Assembly: GCA_023374025.1 (NCBI GenBank)
Contig: SIJG01000104.1
Location: 451,127 to 515,126 of the forward strand
Length of the DNA: 64,000 nt
From: Heterodera schachtii
Taxonomy: Eukaryota > Nematoda > Chromadorea > Rhabditida > Heteroderidae
Reading direction: 5' to 3'
A program made the translations under genes and the position numbers. The notes beneath the pieces were generated by a model. The model did no database searches. It saw nothing but the letters and a program-made list of their open reading frames with translations, and had not been told where the DNA came from. Numbering within the stretch: the first letter of the stretch is position 1; each line of letters opens with the position of its first letter. Below, piece after piece: positions 12,300 through 24,100 of this stretch.

Positions 12300-14955
12300 G
12301 GCCCATGACAAGGCGATGAATGAAATTTTATCTTGGCAACGACATACGCCAATCAATGCGCGGCCAAATACATACCGTAACATCCGATTGTTTTTTGACT
12401 GCGTTACCATATTCTTATTCCCATTGACCCAATTGATCTCACACAGTTGTATATTTAGAAAGCCAATTAAACGCGGATAATGTTTTAAGGAAAAAATGAC
12501 CAAAATGAACAACAATATTTGTTAATTGACCAATTATAACTCCCGTAGTATCATTTATTTTATCTTTTTGAAATAGTCTCGACAAAATTTTAAACCTTGA
12601 GCATAATCACATCAAAACTTTAGAATTTACCATTACCGATAATCATTTAATCATCAACATAAGAGGAAGCCCAAATGTTGACCAACAAATTAATAAATCA
12701 CTGATAGAGATGCGATATCAGTCAGAAGGAAGAGTTAATTTTAATGCCCAATCACTTTGTCTTCTGAGAAATCTCCCGAGAGTCTCGACTCCATGTCTCG
12801 TTTGTCATGGGCACAAATACGCATTTTGGCTGTGAGTGCTTTGATTGTGCCGACTCTCATTCATTGTTGTCACAAGCAGCAGCAGCAAAAGCATTGTCAT
12901 ATGCTCCCATTTTAGCTTTGCTTTTCTGCTGCTGTTGGTCCGCCATTGTCCGCTTCCAACTCGCCTCGATTAGATCTTTTTCCCGTTCACCGTTCATCTC
13001 CGGAACAGAACAAATCCCCTCATTTAATTTAACCGGTTTCTTTTCTCTCCGTCCGTCCGATTTTGGGTGGTTGAGGGAGGGGCTGAGAAAGCGATCCACG
13101 GGGGAGGGGACAATGCTTGGAGCAAACAAAGCGCTGGGCGTGGGGTGGGTGGCAGCATGGGGATGCCATCCTCGCCCACCTCTCTCCTTGCTGCCCTCAC
13201 CCTCACGCTTTTTATATGTTCTGCGGCCCTGAAAACGGCATGACAAATTGATGCCACCTATCGCTACCATTTTTTGAATAAAAATTTAAATTCGATTTTT
13301 GAATTTGAAAATTTAAAAAAAAATTTGTATGAAATTGCTTTCATTCCTTCCCAAAAATTATTGTAAACAAGTTCATCTTTTTTGCATTTCTCTAAATTAA
13401 TTTAACTCTTCATTCGGAATTTGGTGCCTCGTTTTTTGCTTTTTCTCCCTAAAATGCAATCGTTGTACAAAATCCGGCTTTTTCTTTGCGCTTTTCCCAT
13501 TGCTTTGATGACCGACCACCCATTGTCGGTACACTGAACAGATGCGTAATGACAAAACTGTCCCAAAGGTACTGCTTCTCCCCCCCCACCCAAATTGGGT
13601 TCATCTCATCCAATCATTTATTCTTCCATCCTCCTTCTGTCACAATGTTCATTTGCATTTTCTTCCATCAACTTCGCCCATTTTTGTGCAAGAAAATGCC
13701 CATTATCCAATCTCTCCTCCATTTGAATCCATTCCGCCACCACCAGCACTTAAACTTGTGAGTGATTAAGTGTATTTTTTCCAATGGAATTTTCATTTTT
13801 AGGAAATCATAAAAAAATTAAACAAATTGTCATTAGTTCATTAGTAGGGAAGAGAATTATATGGATATAAAATCGCGAAATATAGCCATAAAATATGGAC
13901 CAAAAATCGCGAAGATGGGCATAAAATGTCAAAAATATCGACATAAATTATTCTAAATTGAGGGTATAATTCCTCAAAATTATTTCAATACGCAAAATAT
14001 AAAAATAAATTATCAAAAATGGCGAAGTTTGGTATAAAAATTATTTTAAACGAAAAACAACACGATAAAGCTAAAATTTAAATTAAAAATAAATATAAGT
14101 CAATGAGGCTCAATTTTATCAAATTATCGAGTCACTTAAGAAACTATTTATTAAAGATTTATATACTTTTTCAGTCATTCGGCCTTATAATTACTCTAAA
14201 GAATTTTTGAGTAATGTTTTAATTGCTTTAATGAATTAATTTTTTACAAGTCTTTATCTAATTGATTCCACAGTTTAGTTGCCCTTCCCGCAAAGGGAAT
14301 ATATTTTTTGCCTATTTTATTTTGTGTTAAGTCTATAAGAGGGGGAGTTAAAGCGACCATATGGCTTAAAAATCGATCTGTTCGGTCATAGGCTCATATT
14401 CCAACAAAGGTCTAATGTAAGTTTTTTATAAAATAATCCAGATTTTTGACGATTTTGATTTAAATATTCGAAATAAGGATCGCATACGAATAAATATGCA
14501 TTCCTTGTTATTTGTAAAATGTGATCAGAATTCAGCTGATGGAGGCCGTTTTTGGCGATTTTACTTGACAGATCATCAGTTTTTTTCAACTCACAAAGTT
14601 CATTTTATGAATGTGAAAAGTCCATCCCATTGTCACAAATGCCACCCTCTTCCTTTTCCCCAATCTTTGTTTGGATCTCTTCTCTCTCCCTCTCGCCTCG
14701 GCTTACATCCGCAACTCATTCATTCATTTTTCGCCTCATTTCCCACCCGTGCATTTCACTCTCCGCTCAATTCAAAAAACCCTTATTTTCAAAAAAAAAA
14801 ATTCCGCTTTTAAAAAGCAAATGAATATTTGCACTTTCTACCGTATCCTCGACACAAAATTAAAACTATAAATTATCGAACAGTCAGCCTTTTGTATTGA
14901 CCACTGTATTCAGTGATCAAATTGTTTTCTTATAAAATTTTCGAATATTTTTGTC
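12300..14955. other. Intergenic region between flp-6 and collagen
   Basis: No supported exon. The frames at 12807-13270 are open on both strands and look accidental. The segment 13855-14100 (beginning TAGGGAAGAG) carries repeated ATATGG/CGCGAAATAT words. It aligns by eye with the reverse complement of the right half of the element at 38760-39070, so it is probably a decayed copy of that family. Confidence 0.5.
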
Positions 14956-14959
14956 TCCG

Positions 14960-17124
14960 ATGTGCGCATTGTCGGAGGAGACGGACCTGAAAGCATTGCT
15001 GCGTGAAGCAGAAAATTTCCGAAGGGTTGCCTTCTTCGGCGTGGTTAGTAAAGTTCGGAGAGAGGGGGAGGGGGAATTGTAAAAAATATTTTAAAAATCA
15101 CCCAAAGTTTATTGACGAAGAATTTGAACCCGAATTTTTTTGTGTTTATAAATCCCGAATATGGTCCAAATCGAATCATTTTCTCGAAATTTCAAATTTT
15201 AAATCGACAAACTAAATAAATAATGAAAATGTCAACAGACGACAGCAGTGGTTGCCACGCTGATGGCGGTGATGTCAGTGCCGATGATGTACAATTATGT
15301 GCAGCAAATGCACTCCCAAATGCGTGACGAAGTTGGACACTTAGGGGGGGGGGGGGTTTAAATTTAAAAAATTTTAAATTTATAAATCAGTGATTTGTCG
15401 TTGGCATAAAACATTCCCAAAATTATGCAGGCAGATTTTTGCAAGCTGAGATCTACCAGCATTTGGAAGGAAGTGGCCAGGGCACAGGTCAGCCAAAACA
15501 AAATAGGAAAATTTTGAAATTTTTCTTTGAACTTTTCAGTTTGTTGCAGGAACTCTTTCAGTTTCTGACAGCCAACAACAGATTCAACAACAAAGGCACA
15601 AGCGCCAACTGCAGCAGGGAGCTTATGGGGCAAGTGCCATTGGGGGGGGGGGGGGGGGAGGGGGCGCTTTCCGAGTTTAAAAATTAAATTTTATTTTTAT
15701 GATAAAATATGTTGAGTTTTACTGTCGAATTCAAACATTGTCGATTTTTTTGCTTTCTTGCATAATCGTACTCACCAATTTGTTGAACAAATGATCCCGT
15801 TAAGTCGTCGCCAATTGGTGCTGCGGTGACCGACGGTGCTTATGCGGCCGCTGCCGCGGCGGCAGCTCCCCAGGGCACGTGCTGTGGCTGCGGACAGAGC
15901 CCGCAGGGCCTGCCGGGACTGCCGGGGAGGCCGGGCAGCGACGGAGCCCCGGGGCAGCAGGGACCGCCCGGCAAAGACGGGCCCGATGGTAAATTGGGGG
16001 AGGGAGTGCCCGAATTCGGGTTCAGAATAAGAATTACCGTAGTTGGGTACAGTAATTCGATCATTTCCACCTTTACTTTACCTCATCATACCAGCGGCGA
16101 TAATTTAATATTTGTTTTTTAATTTCACTTTTTATTTAGCTCCACCACCTGCTCCAGCGCCAAAAATTGATTTGTATGTTTTTGATGGGAAATTTAAACG
16201 GAAAAAAAAGAAAAGAAATTGCTCATTAGTAGGGCTACGATTTATAGTTGCTAAATACTGCTAACATATCAGTTTTTAGGTTCTAAAAAACCCCAAAATG
16301 GTGCTAAAAATGGGAACATAGTTGCTAAAAACTTTCAAATTTAGGGGTGTAAAATGACAAAATTTTATTCAAAAAACTAATAAAACTAAACCAAAACAGT
16401 ATTGAGATTTAAAATAAAATCTAAAAATAGTTTTTTGAAAATTTTTTAACTTTTTAGGTGCTAATAATAAAGTTCAGGAACTAAATAGTTAAAAAACTAA
16501 AAATATTAGCTTTACTCATTACATAATTACCCCTTCCGCCATTAACAGCTGCCAGGAATGTCCCCAAGCACAGCCAGGCCCCCAGGGTGCGCCGGGGCCC
16601 CAGGGAGTGCCTGGGTCGCCTGGAGTGCCAGGCAAAGATGCCGATGGAGGAGTCCGTGGGCAGCCCGGCTTGCCTGGGCCTCCGGGAGCACCGGGCGAGC
16701 CTGGGCAGCCGGGCCAACCCGGCGAGCCGGGGACAGCGGGGACAATGCAGTGAGAATTATATTTAATAATATAAGCATAAAAAACAATGAATAATGCCAT
16801 GAAATTTAGCGAAGTTGACGGCAAGCCGGGGCCGCCAGGGCCCGCGGGTCCGCCCGGTCTGCCGGGCACAGAGGGCGCGCCGGGGCAGCCAGGCGCTCCG
16901 GGTCAACCCGGCGGGCAGGGGGCAGCTGGCGAACCGGGAGAGCCGGGCCCGCCGGGCAAAACAGGCGCCGTCGGACAACAGGGACCACAGGGCAACCAGG
17001 GCACAGGGTAAGCGTGGAGAAAAAGAGAATTTTTGGTATTAACTAAGGGAAAAAAAATTGGCAATTCTTTTTCAGAGGCACTTGCGACCATTGCCCCCCG
17101 CCGAGAACAGCGCCGGGCTATTGA
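14960..17124 (+). CDS. Cuticle collagen
   Basis: Nine exons join in phase to 329 residues: 14960-15043, 15239-15331, 15431-15487, 15540-15629, 15805-15988, 16140-16173, 16549-16749, 16810-17007, 17076-17124. The N-terminus has the nematode cuticle collagen domain ([11 protein letters not shown], then a membrane-like segment [19 protein letters not shown], then [14 protein letters not shown]). A subtilisin-type RHKR site and an Ala-rich linker follow. Next come Gly-X-Y blocks separated by Cys clusters (CCGCG, FCQECP, GGTCDHC), and the end is APGY-stop. It would be secreted by hypodermis, trimerised, and crosslinked through the Cys knots and the tyrosine. Intron 4 appears to be GC-AG (donor GCAAGT at 15630), which is required to keep phase. 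Intron 6 hosts a transposon remnant. Which member of the large col/dpy/sqt/rol set it matches cannot be told. Confidence 0.93.
16230..16514. mobile_element. hAT-like miniature element in a collagen intron
   Basis: A 285-bp segment starts TAGGGCTACG and ends with the degenerate complement CTTTA. It is flanked by CTCATTAG (16222-16229) and CTCATTAC (16515-16522), an 8-bp target duplication with one mismatch. The body repeats GCTAAA/TTTTTAG words in both orientations. It lies entirely within intron 6. Confidence 0.65.
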
Positions 17125-17334
17125 GTCAGAAATTAGCAAATGTGCGGAGAGGAAAATTTGTCATAATTTCTTACCCATTTTACAATAAATTTTGTTTATT
17201 TTATTTACAATTGATTAAAATTTTAAAATTTTTTCGTAACACAAACGCAACAAATGTTTTTGTCCCAATTCATCATAGTTTTATGGTCATGGATTTTCTC
17301 TGATATTCTCGATCCAATTTTCTGTTCGCCTAAG

Positions 17335-18912
17335 TCTCGGTTTCGCTTTCCCATAAAATTAACGCTTCTGTTCGGTTCCGTTATCTCCCAGAGTTAACAA
17401 CGGTTTTCCGGTTTTTACATAAGACATCGGTTCCGTTATCTCCCAGAGTTAACAACGGTTTTCCGGTTTTTACATAAGACATCGGTTCCGTTATCACCCA
17501 GAGATAACAACGGTTTTCTGGTTTTTAAATAAGACATCGGTTCCGTTATCGCCTAGAGGTAACAACGGTTTTCCGGTTTTCCCATAAGAAATCGGTTCCG
17601 TTATCACCCAGAGTTAACAACGGTTCAGTTTTTACATAAGACATCAGTTCCGTTATTACCTAGAGGTAACAACGGTTTTCCGGTTATCACATAAGACATC
17701 GGTTCCGTTATCACCCAGAGATAACAACGGTTTTCTGGTTTTAAATAAGACATCGGTTCCTTATCACCCAGAGTTAACAACGTTCCGGTTTTCCCATAAG
17801 AAATCGGTTCCGTTATCACCCAGTGGTTACAACGGTTTTCCGGTTTTCACATAAGACATCGGTTCCGTTATCACCCAGTGGTTACAACGGTTTTCCGGTT
17901 TTCACATAAGACATCGGTTCCGTTATCACCCAGAGTTAACAACGTTCCGGTTTTCACATAAGACATCGATTCCGTTATCACCCAGTGGTAACAACGGTCC
18001 CGGTTTCACATAAGACATCGGTTCCGTTATCACCCAGAGATAACAACGGTTTTCTGGTTTTAAATAAGACATCGGTTCCGTTATCACCCAGTGGTAACAA
18101 CGGTTTTCCGGTTTTCACATAAGACTTCGGTTCCGTTATCACCCAGTGGTAACAACGGTTCAGTTTTTACATAAGACATCAGTTCCGTTATTGCCTAGAG
18201 GTAACAACGGTTTTCCGGTTTTCACATAAGACATCGGTTCCGTTATCACCCAGAGTTAACAATGGTTCAGTTTTTACATAAGACATCAGTTCCGTTATTG
18301 CCTAGAGGTAACAACGGTTTTCCGGTTTTCACATAAGACATCGGTTCCGTTATCACCCAGAGTTAACAACGGTTCAGTTTTTACATAAGACATCAGTTCC
18401 GTTATTGCCTAGAGGTAACAACGGTTTTCCGGTTTTCACATAAGACATCGGTTCCGTTATCACCCAGAGTTAACAATGGTTCAGTTTCTACATAAGACAT
18501 CAGTTCCGTTATTGCCTAGAGGTAACAACGGTTTTCCGGTTTTCACATAAGACATCGGTTCCGTTATCACCCAGAGTTAACAATGGTTCAGTTTTTAAAT
18601 AAGACATCGATTCCGTTATCACCCAGAGTTAACAATGGTTCAGTTTTTACATAAGACATCAGTTCCGTTATCACCCAGAGTTAACAATGGTCAGTTTTTA
18701 CATAAGACATCAGTTCCGTTATTGCCTAGAGGTAACAACGGTTTTCCGGTTTTTACATAAGACATCAGTTCCGTTATTGCCTAGAGGTAACAACGGTTTT
18801 CCGGTTTTCACATAAGACATCGGTTCCGTTATCACCCAGAGTTAACAATGGTTCAGTTTTTACATAAGACATCGATTCCGTTATCACCCAGAGATAACAA
18901 CGGTTTTCTGGT
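17335..18912. repeat. Tandem repeat, about 55-bp unit, roughly 28 copies
   Basis: The unit reads CGGTTCCGTTATCACCCAGA, then GTTAACAACGG, then TTTTCCGGTTTTCACATAAG and ACAT. Copies differ by small deletions and by a set of alternating variants (ATCACCCAG versus ATTGCCTAG; TTTTCCGG versus TTCAG), so two-unit higher-order repeats occur around 18150-18850. It starts about 200 bp after the collagen stop codon. No coding potential is supported. Confidence 0.95.
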
Positions 18913-19636
18913 TATTTAAATTAACAATTGTTATTTTAATAGTTTATTATTTAACAATTACTAATTTAATAATAATTCTTGCAACCTATTTATTTTATAT
19001 ATGTTTTATTTCTAAGAAATGTTCAGATTTGGAAAGTACAAATCTTAGAAAATTAAAATGTTCTTATTTATAAGAATGGATCTGATTTGAGGGGAGTGCC
19101 TTATTTTTATCTAATATATGGAATTTCTGAAAAATTTGGCTAATTCCTAACAAAATTTATTAGAAATTCTTAAAATTTTCACCCGCCGGATGGCGCCTGT
19201 CGGAACCGACAGACCTTCTCCCCCCGCCCAGTTCCCAAAAGTTTTTTGAAAAAATGTCAGCGCCGCAAATGTCGCATCACCGTCTCGAAATCCGTACTAA
19301 TGATGATGATATTGTTTCATTTATTTATAGGATTTACACCTTGCCCTGTTCTGAAAACAATTAAAAACTTTAATTAAGCAAAACTATGAATTTAAAAAAT
19401 TATAAATTCACGTGAAAGCAATTTTTTAAATAAAATTTCATTTTATTTTATTGCCTTTTACACATAAAAAATGGCCATTCACAAAAAGGAAAACAAAAAA
19501 TGCCGGAAATAAATTTGCGCACAAAAAATATTACGTACAGACAAATTATTTTCATTGATTCATATGGATTTTATTATGTATATTTCATTTATGTTTTTTA
19601 TAAATTCATATTTTTTCTGATATATTTCTCCATAAA
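18913..19636. other. Intergenic upstream of the giant gene
   Basis: AT-rich. Near 19182-19215 it contains a decayed CGGCGG...CCGCCG-type hairpin (GGATGGCGCCTGTCGGAACC), the motif seen intact in the hAT-like elements further right. No promoter element can be named. Confidence 0.5.
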
Positions 19637-20814
19637 ATGCTTTTATATAAAATTATGCTAATAAACAAATGCATTATTACGGTTTTTATCATTGTCATAA
19701 TATTAATGACTGAAAATGTTGCGGGGGGACAAAAGAATAAAAATAAGGCAAAAACAGCGGAAAAAAATAATTATAATTTTAATAATACAAATAATAATGG
19801 AAATAATCATAAAGAGAATGAGAAGGGACAAACGGAATTGGAAGAAAAACAGCAAAAAAACAGAGAATGCCCAGAAAAAGTGACGAACAAAGGACGGCTA
19901 ATCAAAGGTTTGGAATTTAAAATATATTAATTAATTTAAATTTAATACTTTTAAAAATTGAAAATACGGAAAACAATTCGAAATTCTATGGTAATTGATT
20001 AAAAATTGAAACAATTTTAGATTATTCCAACAATGAAAATGAGGAGTTGGCTGAAATGTTCATAACCTTTTTGAAGACTGTTACTTTGAATGGTTTTATC
20101 TCGTCAACTTTTGAACGGACTTTTAGAATAAATTCGACAATTTGCTTTTTGAAAAGATTTATTCAAGAAATGATCAATTTGGAGGATAGCGAAAACAGAA
20201 AAATCAGCAAAGAAAATAGCAAATTGATCAACAATTACTGGGCAGTTATGGTGAAAAAAGAAACGGAGGACGAAAAAAGGGAACAAATCTGCAAACTGTG
20301 GCAATTTGGGGCGCAAATGTACCGAAATCTGGCACAAATTATGACACAAAATGAAATTTTTGAGAAATTTTCATCCGAAAATCGAATTGATAAAATATTT
20401 GGCGAGGTTATCTTCGCAATTTATTTTATTATCTTTTTGAATTAATTATTTTTCTATAAAATTTAGTTAAATAATTCTTATGAAAATGACTGTGGTACGG
20501 CCGAGCAAAAACAGCAAATATTCAACAGATTATACGGACCCGACTTAATTTTCATTATCAATGGTCTGAATTTGGCAAAACTTCTGGAAGTTAACGAAAA
20601 TTTACGTTACTTTTTGTGCCACGAAATTGAAATGGGAAACGCAAAAAAATTTTTGGGTAATTTCGTCGAAGACGAAGCGATGACGAGGCTGGATGACCAA
20701 TTCCCACAAATAATGCGACTAGGCATGGATTTTAATTTAAAAAAGGGATAAATCAAATGGGTCCCAATAAGCTCCAATTATCCCACAAAAAAAGTAAAAA
20801 CTTAGAGACGCTGT

Positions 20815-20890
<76 letters not shown>

Positions 20891-20902
20891 TCTCTCTCTC
20901 GC

Positions 20903-20935
<33 letters not shown>

Positions 20936-20960
20936 ATCTCCCTCTCTCTCTCTCGCTCTT

Positions 20961-20992
<32 letters not shown>

Positions 20993-21036
20993 GCTCTTTC
21001 TCTCTCTCTCTCACTCTTCCTCTCTCTCTCGCTCTT

Positions 21037-21072
<36 letters not shown>

Positions 21073-21110
21073 TCTCTCTCGCTCTTTCTCTCTCTCTCTC
21101 TCTCGCTCTT

Positions 21111-21150
<40 letters not shown>

Positions 21151-24100
21151 GCGCTCTCTCTCTCTTCTTCTTCTTTTTTACCAATTCCAAATATTGTTTT
21201 TTAGATAAAATGATTCCAACCACAATTCTCCATCGATTTAACACGCTGTTGTTGAACAGAAGCAACTCCGAGCCGTACAAGGACAATTTTGTGCGGTGGA
21301 CAATCGCTCTGCTGATTTGGGACATTGAAGAGCAGAAAATGCTGGCCTTACTCCAATTGAACAGCATAGCCAAAGTGCATGGACTTAACAGCTTTTGGGA
21401 TCAAATAAAATCGCTGATCAGCGAAACCCTCCGAAACCCAAAATCGGAGCAAAATGCATGCGTACTGATTAAGCTGAGCGAGCTTTTTCTTATTCCAAAA
21501 AAAGCATTGCCAAATATTGCGAGAATGGCGTCTAAATGGCGCAAAGAGTGCGAAGAGAAAACTGAGCGCGAGACAGCGCTGCGGCGCTTTGTTGGCAGCG
21601 CAAACGGCGTACTGTACAAGCAGTGGTTGAGTATCGTATTCCAAGTGTGCGAAAAGGCGAAAGTTGGCGCGACCGTGGCACTTATGCAAAAGCCAGGGGC
21701 CAAAACGCGCCTCAAAAAAGTGATGGGCAAGCGAACATTGGCGGAAGAACTCTTGACGGAAAACAATTTGGCACACATTTACGAAAATGACGGTAAGTCA
21801 ACGTTAATTTGAGAATTGTTTTCAAATTGGAATTAGTCTTCCCTATTTTAAAATTTAAAAATAAATGTTCATTTTCTGGTTCTCTGAAGTGCCTTCCGAT
21901 AGATTTCTTGGGGTATCGGCACAAATATTCAAAAAAAATTATAGTGTTTTTTGACAATGACCGCCTTTTGGAGCACTACACTTTTGGCATGGAAAAAGAC
22001 GTTCCTCTGATCGAACGCAAAAGTCACAAATTTGGCGCCGATGTCGTCGTTTTTATGCGATGGTTTGAACGTAAAAGCGAACGCCACATTGGCACGGAAA
22101 AGCTCCAACTGATCATAAAATATATGGACAATCAAATTTATGATCCGATTTTTGATCAGGACGAACAACAGTTGGACAAATTGGGACCATTCCTCAAAAC
22201 ATTGTTTTTCGACGCGAAAACATTTGCGGAAAAAATTAAGAACAAAAACAGCGGAGAAGAAAAACAAAAAGTGCAGAAAAACATTTTTAAACAATGGAAA
22301 TTAATGGTAGAAAATGCCCATAAAACGGAGCAAGTAAATGGCGACGATAAAAATGGAGAAATGGACGAATGGATTAGCAAATTGCATGCCAACGAATTTT
22401 TACATTTGATGCTAAATGAGGAAAAGCTGCGAAGCTTAAAAAACAGTAATTTAATTTAATTGTTTTTAATTTTCAAATTTGAAATGCGACAAATTCATAA
22501 TAGCAAAAAAAAAAAACACTCAGTAATGTTAAGTGAATTTATAAATGAATAAATTAAACAGTTTACTTATTAGCGGTAGAAAAACTAAAAAGTTTTGACA
22601 TTTCTCAGAAAATACAGTAATTCATAGAATTTGCAATTTGAAAATTTTAAATAACCATGATTTTGATATGCAAGAACGTCTCCTGCAAAATCCTGCGCGG
22701 AACTTTTCCTGTCCGGCCTCTTAACAATCCGAATTTTTCGAAATTGTCCAAAAAAAAAAAAGACAAAAGCGCTTAAATTTTCCATTTTCAAGCTCTTAAC
22801 TTACCCAATCCTGGTCTTACATCCGTGGAATACAAATGAATATTTTTTCTATTTTCAGTTCTAATTCGACATGGGCCTGACAAGGTTCGCGAAAATTTGC
22901 TCGATTTTGTTAATGAAAATGTTGCAACGAATATTTTAAACAAATTGAACACTTTTGAAATAGTAAAAGGAAATAAACCGAAATTAATCTTAAAATTGGA
23001 CGAAAATGGAGGAGAATTGAACAAGCAAAAGGAAGAAAAGAAAAGAGGAAACAGAGAATGATCAAAAAAAGGAAGAACAGCAAAAAGTAGCGGATGATGA
23101 GCAAAGGGAGGAAAAAAAGGAGGAAAATTGGGAAAATGCGAATAAATTCCATTGGAGAATAATTGGAGATGAGGATGATGAATTTACACTGGAAAAGGAA
23201 GGCATTGAGCAAAAGCAAAAAGTTAGTGGGCCTGGTTTTTGAAATTGTTTTAAAAAGTAATTAAAGATATAAAAAATTCTGTTAAACTTTAATTGTCGAT
23301 AACAATTCTTTTTTATCCATTTAGCTATTTTAAGTTTAAATAAGAACAATAAGAAATTTGAAAAATTTATCCACGAAATCCAAGTTTTCTTGAAATTTAT
23401 AATTTTGCTTAAAAAACAAAAAAATATATTCTCTTTAGCATGTTTCGTGTCCAGCAAAATCTTTGTCAATTGAACAAATAAGGAAAAAAGACGAAAAAGA
23501 AATTCCCGAAGGTAATTAATTGTTTTTTTAAATTTTAAACTCTCTTTAGAGTTATTGCTTGTGTTATTGAAACGCCTTTTAATTGAATATCTGAAAAGCG
23601 ATTTAAATGAGTCAGGCAAAATGACCATTTTATTTAGATTGGTGAGCGATTGAAAAAATGATTCATTTTTAAATTGTCAATTTGTACTTTTTGAATTAAA
23701 ATAAAATAATTTAAATTTTATTTATTTATTTACTAATTGCTAATCATCCTCAAGTTCGAATATTACTGCTCCATTTGGTATTTGAATGGCATTGCGCACA
23801 AAACACTGAAAGTTATGGAGCGAATGGCGCCGAAAGGGTCGGCGTTTGAAAAAGAAGTGGCAAAATTGAAGGAGCATCACAGAGAAATGAATGACAATTT
23901 TGAATTTGATAAGTGCCCGATGGATCAGCAGCAGAGGGCGGATTTTGTGTACAAGTCAATGCTGATCAGAGTGTTCCGTTTCCTTGAACACATCGCCAAC
24001 AACAAAACGTTGATTGAAAACAGCGCCGATTGGAACGTATACAGAGAAGAAAACATGCAAAAATGGGTAAAAAAAAAATGAGGGAAGAGAGAGAAAATGT

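Noticed and set aside
12807..13270. 141-residue plus and 137-residue minus frames
   Set aside because: Mutually overlapping, no splice support, odd composition, and no homology recognised.
17335..18912. CRISPR-like array
   Set aside because: The units are contiguous and mutually similar over their whole length, with no unique spacers, and the DNA is eukaryotic.
20737..21180. Glu/Arg and Leu/Ser dinucleotide-repeat frames
   Set aside because: Artefacts of the (CT)n microsatellite inside an intron.
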